A DNA stretch of 24,940 nucleotides from a virus. The DNA lies in IMG/VR virus record IMGVR_UViG_3300044522_000205, positions 1 through 24,940 of that record. One strand, given 5' to 3'. Both the position numbers and the translations under genes were made by a program. The notes under the pieces are model-generated. The model did no database searches. It saw nothing but the letters and a program-made list of their open reading frames with translations, and was not told where the DNA came from. Below are positions 1 to 6,912 of this stretch, one piece after another (within the stretch, counting starts at the first letter, position 1; every line of letters begins with the position of its first letter).

Positions 1-156
1 GATGCTGGCAAGTCCTACGCCACCGTCAACCTGTCAGATAATCCTGAACTGTATGCAATCATGCGCTCCCTGGGTGCGAAGACGGTTCCCCAAGTACTCA
101 AGATCATTGGCGGGTACGTGGACACCGCTGCGCACCTAGACGATGGCGCTGGCTAG
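1..156 (+). CDS. Glutaredoxin, 3' part (gene begins before the window)
   Basis: Reading from base 1 in frame gives 51 residues ending at a TAG at 154-156. The stretch has the second half of a glutaredoxin/thioredoxin fold: a 'NPEL' helix start, then the cis-proline signature TVPQV, then an 'IGGY' turn that matches the glutaredoxin glutathione-binding GG. The CxxC active site would lie upstream of base 1 and cannot be seen. Phage glutaredoxins commonly supply reducing power to ribonucleotide reductase. Its last 21 bases overlap the 3' end of the convergent minus-strand gene. It is the only plus-strand gene left of 6.9 kb, so it probably belongs to another transcription unit ending here. I see no terminator between the converging genes. 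Confidence 0.8.
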   Translation, partial: DAGKSYATVNLSDNPELYAIMRSLGAKTVPQVLKIIGGYVDTAAHLDDGAG

Positions 157-633
157 GAGGCCTTGGAACGCCTCCGGTCGCACCAGACCACCCCAATCGA
201 GTGCGTATGTTTCACCATAGCCAAGGTCGCGAAGGTTCGCGTCATCAAGCAACTGGCCGGCTGTGGATGCTCCGACAAAGTGGACGATTCTGTCGTCTTC
301 CAACCACATCAGGGCATACCAGTCCGCCGGTATCGCCTGCTTCTTCTTAGTAGCTAAGAGACGCCCGCCCTTGTGCCGCGTGGTCTTGACATCGACTCCC
401 CCCAAGGGGGACATGACATCGTGCAGCGGGCGCTGACCCAGCTGTAGGTCGGGCCAGAGATTGAACATCTTGGCGAAAGCGAACTCACCCTTTAACCCGT
501 CGATATCCGTCTGAAGGCTGGACTGTGGCCCGATCCGGGCGTCCTTGATGCCGCGCTTCTTGTTGATCACCAGGCGCTGCTCGCCAAGCCATTCGCAAAT
601 GCGGACTTCGCTGCGGGTTAGAACGACCTTCAA
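136..633 (-). CDS. Phage protein, possible PD-(D/E)XK nuclease fold
   Basis: 165 residues, last gene of the minus-strand early operon. The frame opens with TTG at 633, which overlaps the upstream stop as TTGA; no ATG or GTG is available near that position. From about residue 47 the protein reads G-x-x-GEFAFAK, and about 30 residues later GGVDVKTTR. The spacing of a helix glutamate followed by D-x-K resembles the core of PD-(D/E)XK nucleases (E...D...xxK). A C-terminal part rich in W and G follows. I do not recognise a named family, and the nuclease idea rests only on this short pattern. It could equally be an uncharacterised phage accessory protein. The gene ends inside the convergent glutaredoxin gene. 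Confidence 0.65.
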   Translation of the reverse strand: MKVVLTRSEVRICEWLGEQRLVINKKRGIKDARIGPQSSLQTDIDGLKGEFAFAKMFNLWPDLQLGQRPLHDVMSPLGGVDVKTTRHKGGRLLATKKKQAIPADWYALMWLEDDRIVHFVGASTAGQLLDDANLRDLGYGETYALDWGGLVRPEAFQGLLASAIV

Positions 634-935
634 CTGCTAGTCTTTCGTTGCTTCCATAGGTGTTGAACCTGGCACTCGACCATAGACCTCGCCCAAGACG
701 GGTCGCAATCTAATGGGATATCGAGGAGATACGCTCTGCGGCTTTCCTTGTCTGGAAGTGCAAGCACATGAGTCGGAAGGAAGCACACCATTAGATCGCG
801 AACCAAAGCGTGGTGAGATGCCGGCACATTGTTGTCGATGTAATCCATACGCTCTTTATGAGTGCGACGATCCGCCGCCCTTTCTGCCCAGATCAGGCTG
901 TCCGGCCTGGTCGCGGTCTTCTTCTCCCCCCTCAC
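630..935 (-). CDS. Small charged phage protein of unknown function
   Basis: 101 residues. The start is GTG at 935, overlapping the stop of the upstream gene (GTGA), and its own stop overlaps the next start (TTGA), so it sits tightly inside the early operon. The first 35 residues are strongly basic and helical (many K/R with D/E). The middle has the hydrophobic stretch LMVCFLPTHVLALP, followed by a helix with RRAYLLDIP. It ends in a basic tail. No motif identifies a function. The evidence that it is real is the four-base overlaps on both sides and the uninterrupted operon, not homology. Confidence 0.6.
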   Translation of the reverse strand: MRGEKKTATRPDSLIWAERAADRRTHKERMDYIDNNVPASHHALVRDLMVCFLPTHVLALPDKESRRAYLLDIPLDCDPSWARSMVECQVQHLWKQRKTSS

Positions 936-1171
936 AGCTGCTCGTATTCCTCTATTGACCAGCGGATGAAGACGGGCGTGTTGTCTCCGACGAATGATCC
1001 AGTGACGTTGTATTCCATGTACTCAACCGCCTCCTCGTAGTCCATGCCATCACGCTGCACCAGGACATCCACGCATCGGCCAAAGTCATAGACCGCGATG
1101 TCTGTGTCGAACGCCGTTCCGATTCCTACTAGTGCTTCCTCGAAGCCGTCCGCAAACAGCGCCCCGCTCAC
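932..1171 (-). CDS. Conserved small acidic phage protein
   Basis: 79 residues beginning at GTG 1171, which overlaps the resolvase-like gene stop (GTGA). The C-terminal half contains RDGMDYEEAVEYMEYNV followed by VGDNTPVF. That type of sequence ('..dg.sYEEAveymefNv..a.vG..tP.f') recurs as a conserved hypothetical protein in phages and mobile elements; this is from memory and not verified here. The aromatic and acidic pattern suggests a small folded alpha/beta protein without catalytic residues. Function unknown. Its position between nuclease genes makes a DNA-metabolism accessory role possible but unproven. Confidence 0.7.
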   Translation of the reverse strand: MSGALFADGFEEALVGIGTAFDTDIAVYDFGRCVDVLVQRDGMDYEEAVEYMEYNVTGSFVGDNTPVFIRWSIEEYEQL

Positions 1172-1479
1172 TGCATCAACTCGAGCAGGGTGGTTAGCGG
1201 GATGATGGCAACCGACTTCTCGTTGTCAGCGCGCAAGATCAGGCCGTGGTTCTCACCCAGCGCCTCGAGCAGCCAGACGGGTAGTTCTTTGCGGCGCTTG
1301 GCCTCGAACACCCACGGCTTCCCGTTAGGGTCGAAGCCAGGAGTGATCTCGACATCACCTTTTGCATAGCTAGTAGCGCCAGACAGCGGCACACGCTGCG
1401 CGAACAGGCCTGCCTTCTTGGCCTCGTTGACCAACTCACGCTCGTACAGAGCGCCCTTGTCTCTACTCATCTTGCCCAT
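1168..1479 (-). CDS. Hjc-like Holliday junction resolvase / VRR-type nuclease
   Basis: 103 residues. I choose ATG 1479 (MGKMSRDKG) because it overlaps the upstream stop as TGATG, and GGGTGG lies about ten bases upstream. A GTG at 1488 would add three residues, and ATG 1470 would remove three. The protein has the compact PD-(D/E)XK layout of archaeal-type Hjc and related phage resolvases: a helix with YERELVNEAKKAG, then QRVPLSGA, then KGDVEI, then FEAKRRKELP. The metal-binding residues would be E16 region, D of GDVEI and E/K of EAK. Such enzymes cut branched DNA left by replication and recombination, which fits with the annealing protein and exonuclease in the divergent operon. Endonuclease type is inferred from motifs only. 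Confidence 0.8.
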   Translation of the reverse strand: MGKMSRDKGALYERELVNEAKKAGLFAQRVPLSGATSYAKGDVEITPGFDPNGKPWVFEAKRRKELPVWLLEALGENHGLILRADNEKSVAIIPLTTLLELMQ

Positions 1480-1727
1480 CAGAAACACCCACCCTTGATT
1501 GCTTGCCAGACCGTCCGACCATCAAACATCCGGCGCAGAACGTAGCCACGCGCAATCGACACAATCGTGAAGACGCCCGTGATGATCAGGTTCTTAGACA
1601 TGGTCATCGGGATTTGCATCCACGCTGCGACGAAGTGCCAGGTGATCAGCGACACGACAAAGCCGATGGCGGTGTTGGTCACAGCCTCCATGAAGCTGTC
1701 CGCCTTGCTCTGAGAGTGGCTACGCAT
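1479..1727 (-). CDS. Small two-helix membrane protein, DUF7220-like
   Basis: 82 residues from ATG 1727, chosen because AAGGA lies eight bases upstream. Longer in-frame starts at 1736 and beyond would overlap that site. The start overlaps the stop of the upstream gene by eight bases. After a polar SQSKADSFMEAV opening there are two hydrophobic segments, about residues 17-34 (IGFVVSLITWHFVAAW) and 42-56 (LIITGVFTIVSIARG), then a basic RRMF turn. This 'S-x-x-EA..NT.IGF..S....(TM)..R.Y..RR.F' pattern is the one I associate with phage DUF7220 proteins, an inner-membrane family of unknown role. Topology is likely both ends cytoplasmic. A role in superinfection exclusion or replication tethering is speculation. 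Confidence 0.75.
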   Translation of the reverse strand: MRSHSQSKADSFMEAVTNTAIGFVVSLITWHFVAAWMQIPMTMSKNLIITGVFTIVSIARGYVLRRMFDGRTVWQAIKGGCF

Positions 1728-2304
1728 CACCGTCATCCTTGATCGTGTAGTGATGTGGCTGCACGTCACCGTAACGCTCGAGCAGGAGAGCGGCCTTGGT
1801 GTTCAGGTCTTTGTAGAACGCACCAGACCTTGGCGGGCGGTCGTCCTCGACCTTGTCCTGGATCATCGCGTCACGCAGCACTGTCAGGCTGGCAATAGCT
1901 TTGGTGATGTGGCTCATCCCGCTGTCAGCGTCTGTGTCCTCACCCTCCCACCAGCTGAAGAGGTGGCGGATCGTCGCGTCGTAGTAGACGGATGCTCGAA
2001 CGCCGGCACCACGGTAATTGTGGCGACCGTACTTCAGCGCGCCTTCCAGCATGGCGAGGCCAACCTCAGCCATCACGACGGCGGAGACAGTGGAGAGCGG
2101 CGCTTTCTTGATGCCGACAGCGTCCTTGGGATTGGTCGGCTTGTGGTTCCCGTCATGCCGTTTGCGTTCTGCCATGATGCTGTCTGCCCACGCTTCCTGA
2201 CACGCACCGCAAGATAGATTTATCGGGATGCCGTGGGAGCAGTCGACCCCAGACAGAGGCCTCTTCATCGGCGTACTTGAGAGAATCTCGTTGACGGGTT
2301 TCAT
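1720..2304 (-). CDS. dATP/dGTP diphosphohydrolase-like protein (DUF5664 type)
   Basis: 194 residues from ATG 2304, which overlaps the upstream stop (ATGA) and has GGAGG seven bases before it; the frame remains open further upstream, but that part overlaps the Ref-like gene. The first 50 residues include a Cys pair (C-x-x-C in SCGACQ) with an earlier Cys-His. The recognisable part starts with NPKDAVGIKKAPLSTV, then VGLAMLEGALKYGRHNYR, then RASVYYDATIRHLFSWWEGE, with the DADSG..HITKAIASL.VLRDA helix after it. This is the layout of the phage dATP/dGTP diphosphohydrolase N-terminal (DUF5664) family, a helical nucleotide-pool enzyme. It presumably trims purine dNTPs. Together with the MazG-like gene three genes upstream it suggests deliberate adjustment of nucleotide pools. 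Confidence 0.8.
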   Translation of the reverse strand: MKPVNEILSSTPMKRPLSGVDCSHGIPINLSCGACQEAWADSIMAERKRHDGNHKPTNPKDAVGIKKAPLSTVSAVVMAEVGLAMLEGALKYGRHNYRGAGVRASVYYDATIRHLFSWWEGEDTDADSGMSHITKAIASLTVLRDAMIQDKVEDDRPPRSGAFYKDLNTKAALLLERYGDVQPHHYTIKDDGDA

Positions 2305-2606
2305 TCCATTTCCTCCACAATCTGCTGCACCTGGGCGAGCAGTTCCTCTTGAGTGCCGAATGCGTCCTCGAACCTGCGCTTCCATGGGTGGACGGAGATG
2401 AAGTCCCCTGTTCCCTCCCCGCTCTGGTGGTGCTTACCGCACAGAGGGATGACCCGAAGATGCGCCCCTGGCTTTGTCCGCCCATCGATGTGGTGGAGCG
2501 ACACCTCCGTCTGGTGAACGCCTATCTGATGACAGGCGATGCAGCCAACCTGGCCAGCCCGATCCATCCAGCGTTTCTCTTCAGCGGTAGGTGTCCGCCC
2601 CTTCAC
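2301..2606 (-). CDS. Ref-like HNH nuclease (RecA-dependent nuclease family)
   Basis: 101 residues starting at GTG 2606, overlapping the upstream stop (GTGA). Zinc ligands are C22 and C25 (CIAC), later PLCGKHH with C56, H59 and H60, and the catalytic centre is the LHHIDGRTKPGAHL segment with H38-H39. The tail FGTQEELLAQV completes the typical ending of the P1 Ref / phage recombination-enhancement nuclease family, which is usually about this length or longer. In P1, Ref is an HNH nuclease that cuts RecA-bound displacement loops. Here I infer a recombination or repair endonuclease. It could also be a general HNH nuclease, since the RecA link is known only from the P1 protein. Confidence 0.8.
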   Translation of the reverse strand: MKGRTPTAEEKRWMDRAGQVGCIACHQIGVHQTEVSLHHIDGRTKPGAHLRVIPLCGKHHQSGEGTGDFISVHPWKRRFEDAFGTQEELLAQVQQIVEEME

Positions 2607-2884
2607 CCTCGGTGTACGCCCAAGTGGATAGCCTCTGCCGCCTCCAGCAGGACAGCCGCCCCTATCTTGATTCGATAAGCCGACAACTCGTCGTTGTTCT
2701 TCATGGCCTTCAGGTATTGCTCATGCGCCGATTCAGCCTGGTCGAGCAGCCAGTGACAGATCGCATGGCACTCGTCGGACGCGGAGCAGTCGTCCTCACT
2801 GACGGCGTCTGATTGGCAGCAGTTAATGCTGTCGCTGATGGTATCGGGGTCGATGCCAAGCTTCCTGTACAGATCGCGATCCAT
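2603..2884 (-). CDS. Unknown helical Cys-rich early protein
   Basis: 93 residues from ATG 2884, overlapping the MazG-like stop by one base (TGATG). The N-terminal third is acidic with cysteines in SINCCQSDAVSEDDCSASDEC, perhaps a metal site or simply unstructured. From residue 42 the protein is helical and ends with a long amphipathic helix rich in A, E and I/L. No family recognised. Coupling on both sides (TGATG and GTGA) supports translation with its neighbours. Function cannot be assigned from sequence. Confidence 0.6.
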   Translation of the reverse strand: MDRDLYRKLGIDPDTISDSINCCQSDAVSEDDCSASDECHAICHWLLDQAESAHEQYLKAMKNNDELSAYRIKIGAAVLLEAAEAIHLGVHRG

Positions 2885-3273
2885 CAGTAAGTTTTCCCGC
2901 CTTCGGATGCGCGGTTCGCAACCTTGTGGTCAGCGCGCTCCTTGTTGTAAGCCAGCTTCTCGATCATCGCCCAACCCAGGTCTAGGCCAAGTGCGCCGGC
3001 AAGGTCGAAGATGCGGATCATCGCGTCCGCCAGTTCAACCTCGACGCCGCTGCGATGCGGCAGCTTGTCGTCATTGAGGTGCTTTCGGTGCGCCTCTGTC
3101 GCCTCGCTGATCTCGCTATGGATCATTAGCAACTTGCTGGCGACGAAGAGTTGATTGCCCTTCATGCTGGTGCCGGTTGACAGGTCAGTCCACCAGCCGG
3201 CCTCGTCATTCATTCCGTGAATGATCTGGCTGACGTTGTTCATGGTTGTCGCTATGACCTCGACTACATCCAT
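2884..3273 (-). CDS. MazG-like nucleotide pyrophosphohydrolase
   Basis: 129 residues from ATG 3273, preferred because AAGGA precedes it by about seven bases. ATG 3297 is an alternative that would overlap the previous stop (ATGA) and add eight polar residues. The all-alpha NTP pyrophosphohydrolase signature is present: HSEISEATEAHRK gives ExxE (E54, E57), and VEVELADAMIRIFDLAG gives ExxD (E80, D83). The intervening segment carries the usual charged loop, and NKERADHK is a typical later helix. These enzymes hydrolyse nucleoside triphosphates to monophosphates and pyrophosphate. Some MazG homologues also act on ppGpp, which phages may use to lift starvation responses. Substrate is not readable from the sequence. 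Confidence 0.85.
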   Translation of the reverse strand: MDVVEVIATTMNNVSQIIHGMNDEAGWWTDLSTGTSMKGNQLFVASKLLMIHSEISEATEAHRKHLNDDKLPHRSGVEVELADAMIRIFDLAGALGLDLGWAMIEKLAYNKERADHKVANRASEGGKTY

Positions 3274-3293
3274 TTTGTTTTCCTTTTCTTGCG

Positions 3294-3644
3294 TCATGCT
3301 GAGTAAACCTTCCGTTCGAGCCGCAGCGTCGCGGCCTTTGTGCGCCAGTACTCGAAAGCTATCTCACGCGCCTTCAACTCTGCCTTGGCGAATGCCAAGC
3401 TGCCCTTCGCTACACCGTGCGCAACCCGCGCCGCGTAGACACCGTCGTCCTCATCTGCGCATCGCGTCTGGGCAGCGGCGGTCTTGTTCCCATCCAACTC
3501 TGCCTTGAGCATCGACTTTGCGACGGTGCGCTTCAGATCAGCCTCTGTTGTTGCCACATCGATTTCCGCCTTTTGCAGCAACTTGGCAACCTCGCGAATA
3601 GATTCCGCGAACATTTCTTCAGGTGGGTGTGGCTGCAATGTCAC
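3294..3644 (-). CDS. Unknown helical protein of the early operon
   Basis: 116 residues, GTG start at 3644 overlapping the upstream stop (GTGA). Nearly the whole protein is predicted helix with heptad-like spacing: FAESIREVAKLLQKAEIDV, a KRTVAKSMLKAELD stretch, an acidic turn with CADEDDGV, then a long A/K/E-rich helix ending in RLERKVYSA. This looks like an antiparallel coiled coil. An internal ATG at MFAES is possible but has no better ribosome-binding site. No known family recognised. Translation coupling with both neighbours is the main support. Confidence 0.6.
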   Translation of the reverse strand: MTLQPHPPEEMFAESIREVAKLLQKAEIDVATTEADLKRTVAKSMLKAELDGNKTAAAQTRCADEDDGVYAARVAHGVAKGSLAFAKAELKAREIAFEYWRTKAATLRLERKVYSA

Positions 3645-3889
3645 GCTTCATACCCCGCTATGTAACTGGCCTTGGCTATCTCGCACATGGTGATCAGGTC
3701 TGGCGTGTAACCCTCGCTCGAGGCCATGTAGAACGATCCCTCAGCGTCCCATCCGAGAACCATTACCTCCGACAACCCGGCATCGAGAGCAGCCTGGAGT
3801 ACGGCGCGAGGTGCAATCTGCCCGATGGTGATGTCCGGCTCCGCGTTCCTCGAGAAGATGTTCACCACCTTGTTTTCGTCGTCGCTCAT
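3641..3889 (-). CDS. Small conserved phage alpha/beta protein
   Basis: 82 residues from ATG 3889, which overlaps the primase-helicase stop (ATGA). After a short polar leader (NKVVNIFSRN) comes a helix, AVLQAALDAG, and then a strand pair VMVLGWDAEGSFYMASSEG followed by a C-terminal helix. The 'v-v-l-G-w-D-x-x-G-x-x-y-x-A-S-S' hairpin recurs in small phage hypothetical proteins near replication genes. No catalytic motif is visible. It may be an accessory to the primase-helicase on the basis of coupling, but that is inference. Confidence 0.7.
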   Translation of the reverse strand: MSDDENKVVNIFSRNAEPDITIGQIAPRAVLQAALDAGLSEVMVLGWDAEGSFYMASSEGYTPDLITMCEIAKASYIAGYEA

Positions 3890-5718
3890 ATCACTTCTTC
3901 CTCTTCTGTCCGTGGTGGTGCGGGACTGCTGTACTTGACGTACATCCGTGGTCGCTCAGATGCCTTGTTGGTGAACTGCATGGCATTGCCATTCCAGTAC
4001 ACCCCAGCCTTGCCCTCCCACTCGCCGTTGCGCTGCTTGGAGCAGTAGATGACCGAGTCCGGCGTGTTGATCAGGTCTTCGTCTGGCTTCTCTTGCGTAA
4101 ATGCCAGAGAGGCCAGCTTCTCTTCCTTCTTTTTGTTGCGCCAGATGGTGAGAACACTGTCGGAAAGATCGGTGATCGATCCGCTCCCCTTCACATCCAT
4201 CTTCCCGGTCGGCTGATCTTCGTTCTCGCCCTTGCGGCTATGCGTTACAAGGAAGACGGTCGTTCCTGTCTGGTTCTTGAAGTCGCACAGGCTTTCCATG
4301 AACGCCTTCTGGGCGTTGTAGTCATCGTCCCCAATGCCGCACTTGCTCATGTTGTCGATGATGAAAACGTCGATCCCGTAGCGTTTGCGGGCGTACTCGA
4401 ACACCTCCATCATTCGCTTGGTCTTCGCCGTGCCGACGAGGTCGAACAGCCACAGCCTCCCGGCATACCAGTCAATGACGGCGTTGGCGTATCCCTGGGT
4501 AGGCAGGCCATCCTTCAAGCCTGTTGCCTGGCGGGTAAGGCGAGTGAGCAGGCGTCGGGCGGGCATCTCCATCGATGCGATGCAGACCCGCTTCTCTTGG
4601 ATCATGGCGTCCAGCGAGAACTGCCCAGCCAACTGGGACTTGCCGTGTCCGTTGACGCCGTTGAGGATGATCAGTTCCGCATCGCGGAATCGGATGCGGC
4701 CATCAAGCTTGTTGAGCAGAGGCGCGAAACCGCGCTTATCGTCCTGGCTGTCGTACAGTTCCCGCAGGATGTCGTCACGGTATTCGGTGGCGCAGCGCAG
4801 TTCCTCTGGATCGAAGGCCTTGGCTGTCTTGCGGATGGCGGCAATGTCCGCACCCTCGAGCAGACATTCGTTCATGTCCTTGTGCGGCAGCGTTACCCGA
4901 AGACAGCGATGCTGGCCCAGGCGCTCCGCAATTTCTCGAGCGGCTGCCTCGCCCTCCTCGTCCATGTCGAGCGCAAGAATGATCGTCTCGAACCGGTCGA
5001 GGTGGTCGTACTCGTTCTCGATCCACTGTTGCTTCGCGCCCTTGCCCCCTCCGAAAGGGACGGACAGACACGGCGCACCCAACTGGTAGCCGGCCATCGC
5101 GTCGAACTCACCTTCAGTGATCCACACCTCGCGGGTGTTCTGGTCGATGGTCTGCCACCCGAATAGGATCGGCATCTGTCCTGCGGAAGTTGGCCCCTGG
5201 CGCTTCTTGTCGTTGATGTCGCGGAACTTGATCATCCGCGTCGCGCCCATCGCATCGATGAATGGGAACAGGACACGGTCACCGTCCGCCGCCACCCGGA
5301 ATGCGTCGATGGTGGCGCTGGTCATGCCACGGCTCTCGAGGTAGACCTGAACAGGTGTTGTGTAGACCTTGCGCATACGCTCCGGCCTGATCGGTGCCTG
5401 GTATTCCTTCTTCGGCGCAACGAACTTGGGGCGTTCTACGCCGAGCCATGCGCGGATTTCATCCATCGTTTCGATGAGCGAGTGGTGTCTCGCCGCCATC
5501 CACAGATCGACCAGGTCGCCGCCAGCTTCTCCGGTTGAGAAGTCCGACCACACGCCAGCCTTGCCGCCGCTCATGTGAACACGCAGGGACTGTCCCTTCG
5601 TCCCGTCCAGTCCACCGACGCAGTACTCGGCTCCGTTCACCACCCCGCCTGGCAGTAGGTGGCGCAGTGTGGCCAGCATCGTGTCGTTCAGCTTCGCACT
5701 GAGTTCGCGTAAATCCAT
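3886..5718 (-). CDS. Primase-helicase (Toprim plus RecA-type DnaB/gp4 helicase)
   Basis: 610 residues from ATG 5718, with AAGGGA seven to eight bases upstream. The N-terminal 70 residues contain the GVWSDFSTGEAGGDLVDL segment seen after the zinc ribbon in phage primases, but no CHCC zinc ligands are present; only one Cys lies near residue 33. The Toprim domain spans about 195-270, with the catalytic TEGEFD (E202) and LDMDEEG (D251, D253). The RecA-like helicase core follows: Walker A GVNGHGKS at 354-361, EMP at 384-386, Walker B IIDN with D455, and VTHSRK at 491-496 as the sensor region. It is similar in plan and length to T7 gp4 (566 residues). It would unwind the fork and prime lagging-strand synthesis as a hexameric ring. 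No DNA polymerase gene is in the window. Confidence 0.92.
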   Translation of the reverse strand: MDLRELSAKLNDTMLATLRHLLPGGVVNGAEYCVGGLDGTKGQSLRVHMSGGKAGVWSDFSTGEAGGDLVDLWMAARHHSLIETMDEIRAWLGVERPKFVAPKKEYQAPIRPERMRKVYTTPVQVYLESRGMTSATIDAFRVAADGDRVLFPFIDAMGATRMIKFRDINDKKRQGPTSAGQMPILFGWQTIDQNTREVWITEGEFDAMAGYQLGAPCLSVPFGGGKGAKQQWIENEYDHLDRFETIILALDMDEEGEAAAREIAERLGQHRCLRVTLPHKDMNECLLEGADIAAIRKTAKAFDPEELRCATEYRDDILRELYDSQDDKRGFAPLLNKLDGRIRFRDAELIILNGVNGHGKSQLAGQFSLDAMIQEKRVCIASMEMPARRLLTRLTRQATGLKDGLPTQGYANAVIDWYAGRLWLFDLVGTAKTKRMMEVFEYARKRYGIDVFIIDNMSKCGIGDDDYNAQKAFMESLCDFKNQTGTTVFLVTHSRKGENEDQPTGKMDVKGSGSITDLSDSVLTIWRNKKKEEKLASLAFTQEKPDEDLINTPDSVIYCSKQRNGEWEGKAGVYWNGNAMQFTNKASERPRMYVKYSSPAPPRTEEEEVI

Positions 5719-5719
5719 T

Positions 5720-6553
5720 TCAGCGTCCCTTCCATTCGACCGCTTTGCGCAGGTCTTCCAAATCCGTTTTGCTCTTGATGTATCTCTCGCGGAGAGACGG
5801 CCTATCAGGAAGCTGGATCAGCATCAACTCGGTTTCACGCTCGAGTTCCTTGATGCGGTCACGCGCCTGAGCGAAAGACATCCCCGCCATCGCACTTGAT
5901 GTTGGCTTGCGATTGCTGCGGTCGATCCAGTTGGCCCAGGTCTTCCTCCAATCCAGCTTCACGCCAGTCTTGGTTGTGTTCTCGACCCAGTAGTCGCGGA
6001 ACCGATTGGCTTCCGCCGACACGTCGTGATCAGACCAACCCTTCTCCGCTTTGGCCGAGTCACGCCAGTCATCAGGCAACACCCAGTCGGGGGTGAGGCG
6101 CGTCCCACGCGCTACTTTCTTTCCTTCTTTCCCTTCTTCATTTTCTTTCCCTTCTTCTGTTGTGGGTTTGCTCTGGGTTAGTTCTGGGTTAGTTGTGGGT
6201 TTACTGCTGGGTTTATCGGTGGGTTGGCATCCCTGAAAACGCTCGTAATTCCGGAGGTTTAGCTGGGTTACACCCTGGGTTACCTCGCGGGTTACTTTTC
6301 CGTCGCGTTCGAGTTGCCTGATAAACGTGCGAACACGCTGCCGATCCCACCTCCAAGCCTCTGACAGCTTGCGTTCTGACACAACGAACTGGCCGCGCTT
6401 GACCTCTACCTGCTTGCCGTTGAACCACTGATGGTGGTCATCGTATGCGGCTTCGTGGATCAGGTACTCCCATGCGGAGCGTTTGCAGAAAGCGTCGCCG
6501 TCGAACAGCGAGTCATCCATCCATCCACGATGCATCTTGTACCAGCCACTCAT
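5720..6553 (-). CDS. Phage replication initiator / helicase-loader-like protein
   Basis: 277 residues from ATG 6553. An open frame continues to a GTG at 6670, but the MSGWYKMHRGWMDD opening matches the usual start of phage replication proteins of the O/DnaD-like type. Residues 1-110 look like a winged-helix domain: QVEVKRGQFVVSERKLSEAW followed by the recognition-type helix RQRVRTFIRQLERDG and a beta wing KVTREVTQGVTQLNL. A low-complexity T/P/K/E linker (about 125-160) follows. The C-terminal domain has LPDDWRDSAKAEKGW and FRDYWVENT..DWRKTWANWI, a DnaT-like DNA-binding pattern. It is the first gene of the minus operon, two bases upstream of the primase-helicase, and so probably loads it at the origin. 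The ribosome-binding site is weak. Confidence 0.82.
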   Translation of the reverse strand: MSGWYKMHRGWMDDSLFDGDAFCKRSAWEYLIHEAAYDDHHQWFNGKQVEVKRGQFVVSERKLSEAWRWDRQRVRTFIRQLERDGKVTREVTQGVTQLNLRNYERFQGCQPTDKPSSKPTTNPELTQSKPTTEEGKENEEGKEGKKVARGTRLTPDWVLPDDWRDSAKAEKGWSDHDVSAEANRFRDYWVENTTKTGVKLDWRKTWANWIDRSNRKPTSSAMAGMSFAQARDRIKELERETELMLIQLPDRPSLRERYIKSKTDLEDLRKAVEWKGR

Positions 6554-6809
6554 CGTGTGGCCGCACAGGTCGTGATGGTGGCGTCTGTATCTGAAATCAT
6601 TGAATGCCCCTGCACCTATTGCCTGCTCGCCAAGAAGTTGGACGGCAGGCCATACGGGAAGGGTCTTCACGCAAGGCGAACATGGCTTTTCGGTAGCGAA
6701 CCTAGCCGTCCGGTGCCAGACATAGGCGAGAGAATTGCGGGAAACAACCCCACACCAACGCCTGGCGATGCGATTTCTACACCGGAGGGTCTACAGCGTT
6801 CCACACATC

Positions 6810-6839
6810 TTTATATGTACGCAAATGCGAGTGACATAA
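6810..6839 (-). promoter_or_regulatory. Candidate sigma-70 promoter for the early minus operon
   Basis: On the minus strand TATAAA (6815-6810) is a five-of-six match to the -10 consensus. A weak -35, TTATGT, lies 18 bases upstream at 6839-6834, inside the palindrome. If used, transcription would start near 6803 and run left into the replication operon. The weak -35 and its overlap with the palindrome would fit a regulated promoter. Not experimentally supported. Confidence 0.35.
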
Positions 6840-6846
6840 ATGTCAC
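6831..6846. promoter_or_regulatory. Perfect palindrome, operator-like
   Basis: GTGACATAAATGTCAC is a perfect inverted repeat: two 7-base arms around AA. The spacing does not match the CRP/Fnr family sites (GTGA-N6-TCAC), because here eight bases separate GTGA and TCAC. It lies between the diverging operons and overlaps the candidate leftward -35, so a dimeric helix-turn-helix or ribbon-helix-helix repressor is the natural reader. The 60-residue ribbon-helix-helix protein encoded at 8758-8940 is one candidate. Confidence 0.6.
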
Positions 6847-6884
6847 ACCAGCGAAAAGAATCCCCATTCAGCGAAACACAAAAG

Positions 6885-6912
6885 TTGATCTCTGTGCACA
6901 AGCCGCTATGTT
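6885..6912 (+). promoter_or_regulatory. Candidate sigma-70 promoter for the recombination operon
   Basis: TTGATC (6885-6890) and TATGTT (6907-6912) are spaced 16 bases apart, each matching four of six consensus bases. Transcription would begin near 6919, giving a leader of about 20 bases before the annealing-protein start at 6938. The spacing and position are sensible, but the match is modest. Confidence 0.4.

Noticed and set aside
4093-5166. 357-residue open frame on the plus strand
   Set aside because: Antisense to the well-supported primase-helicase; no motif and no ribosome-binding site.
6554-6670. GTG-start extension of the replication initiator by 39 residues
   Set aside because: No ribosome-binding site, and the MSGWYKMHRGW opening at 6553 matches the usual beginning of such proteins.
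6831-6846. CRP/Vfr binding site
   Set aside because: GTGA and TCAC are separated by eight bases, not the six of the CRP consensus.
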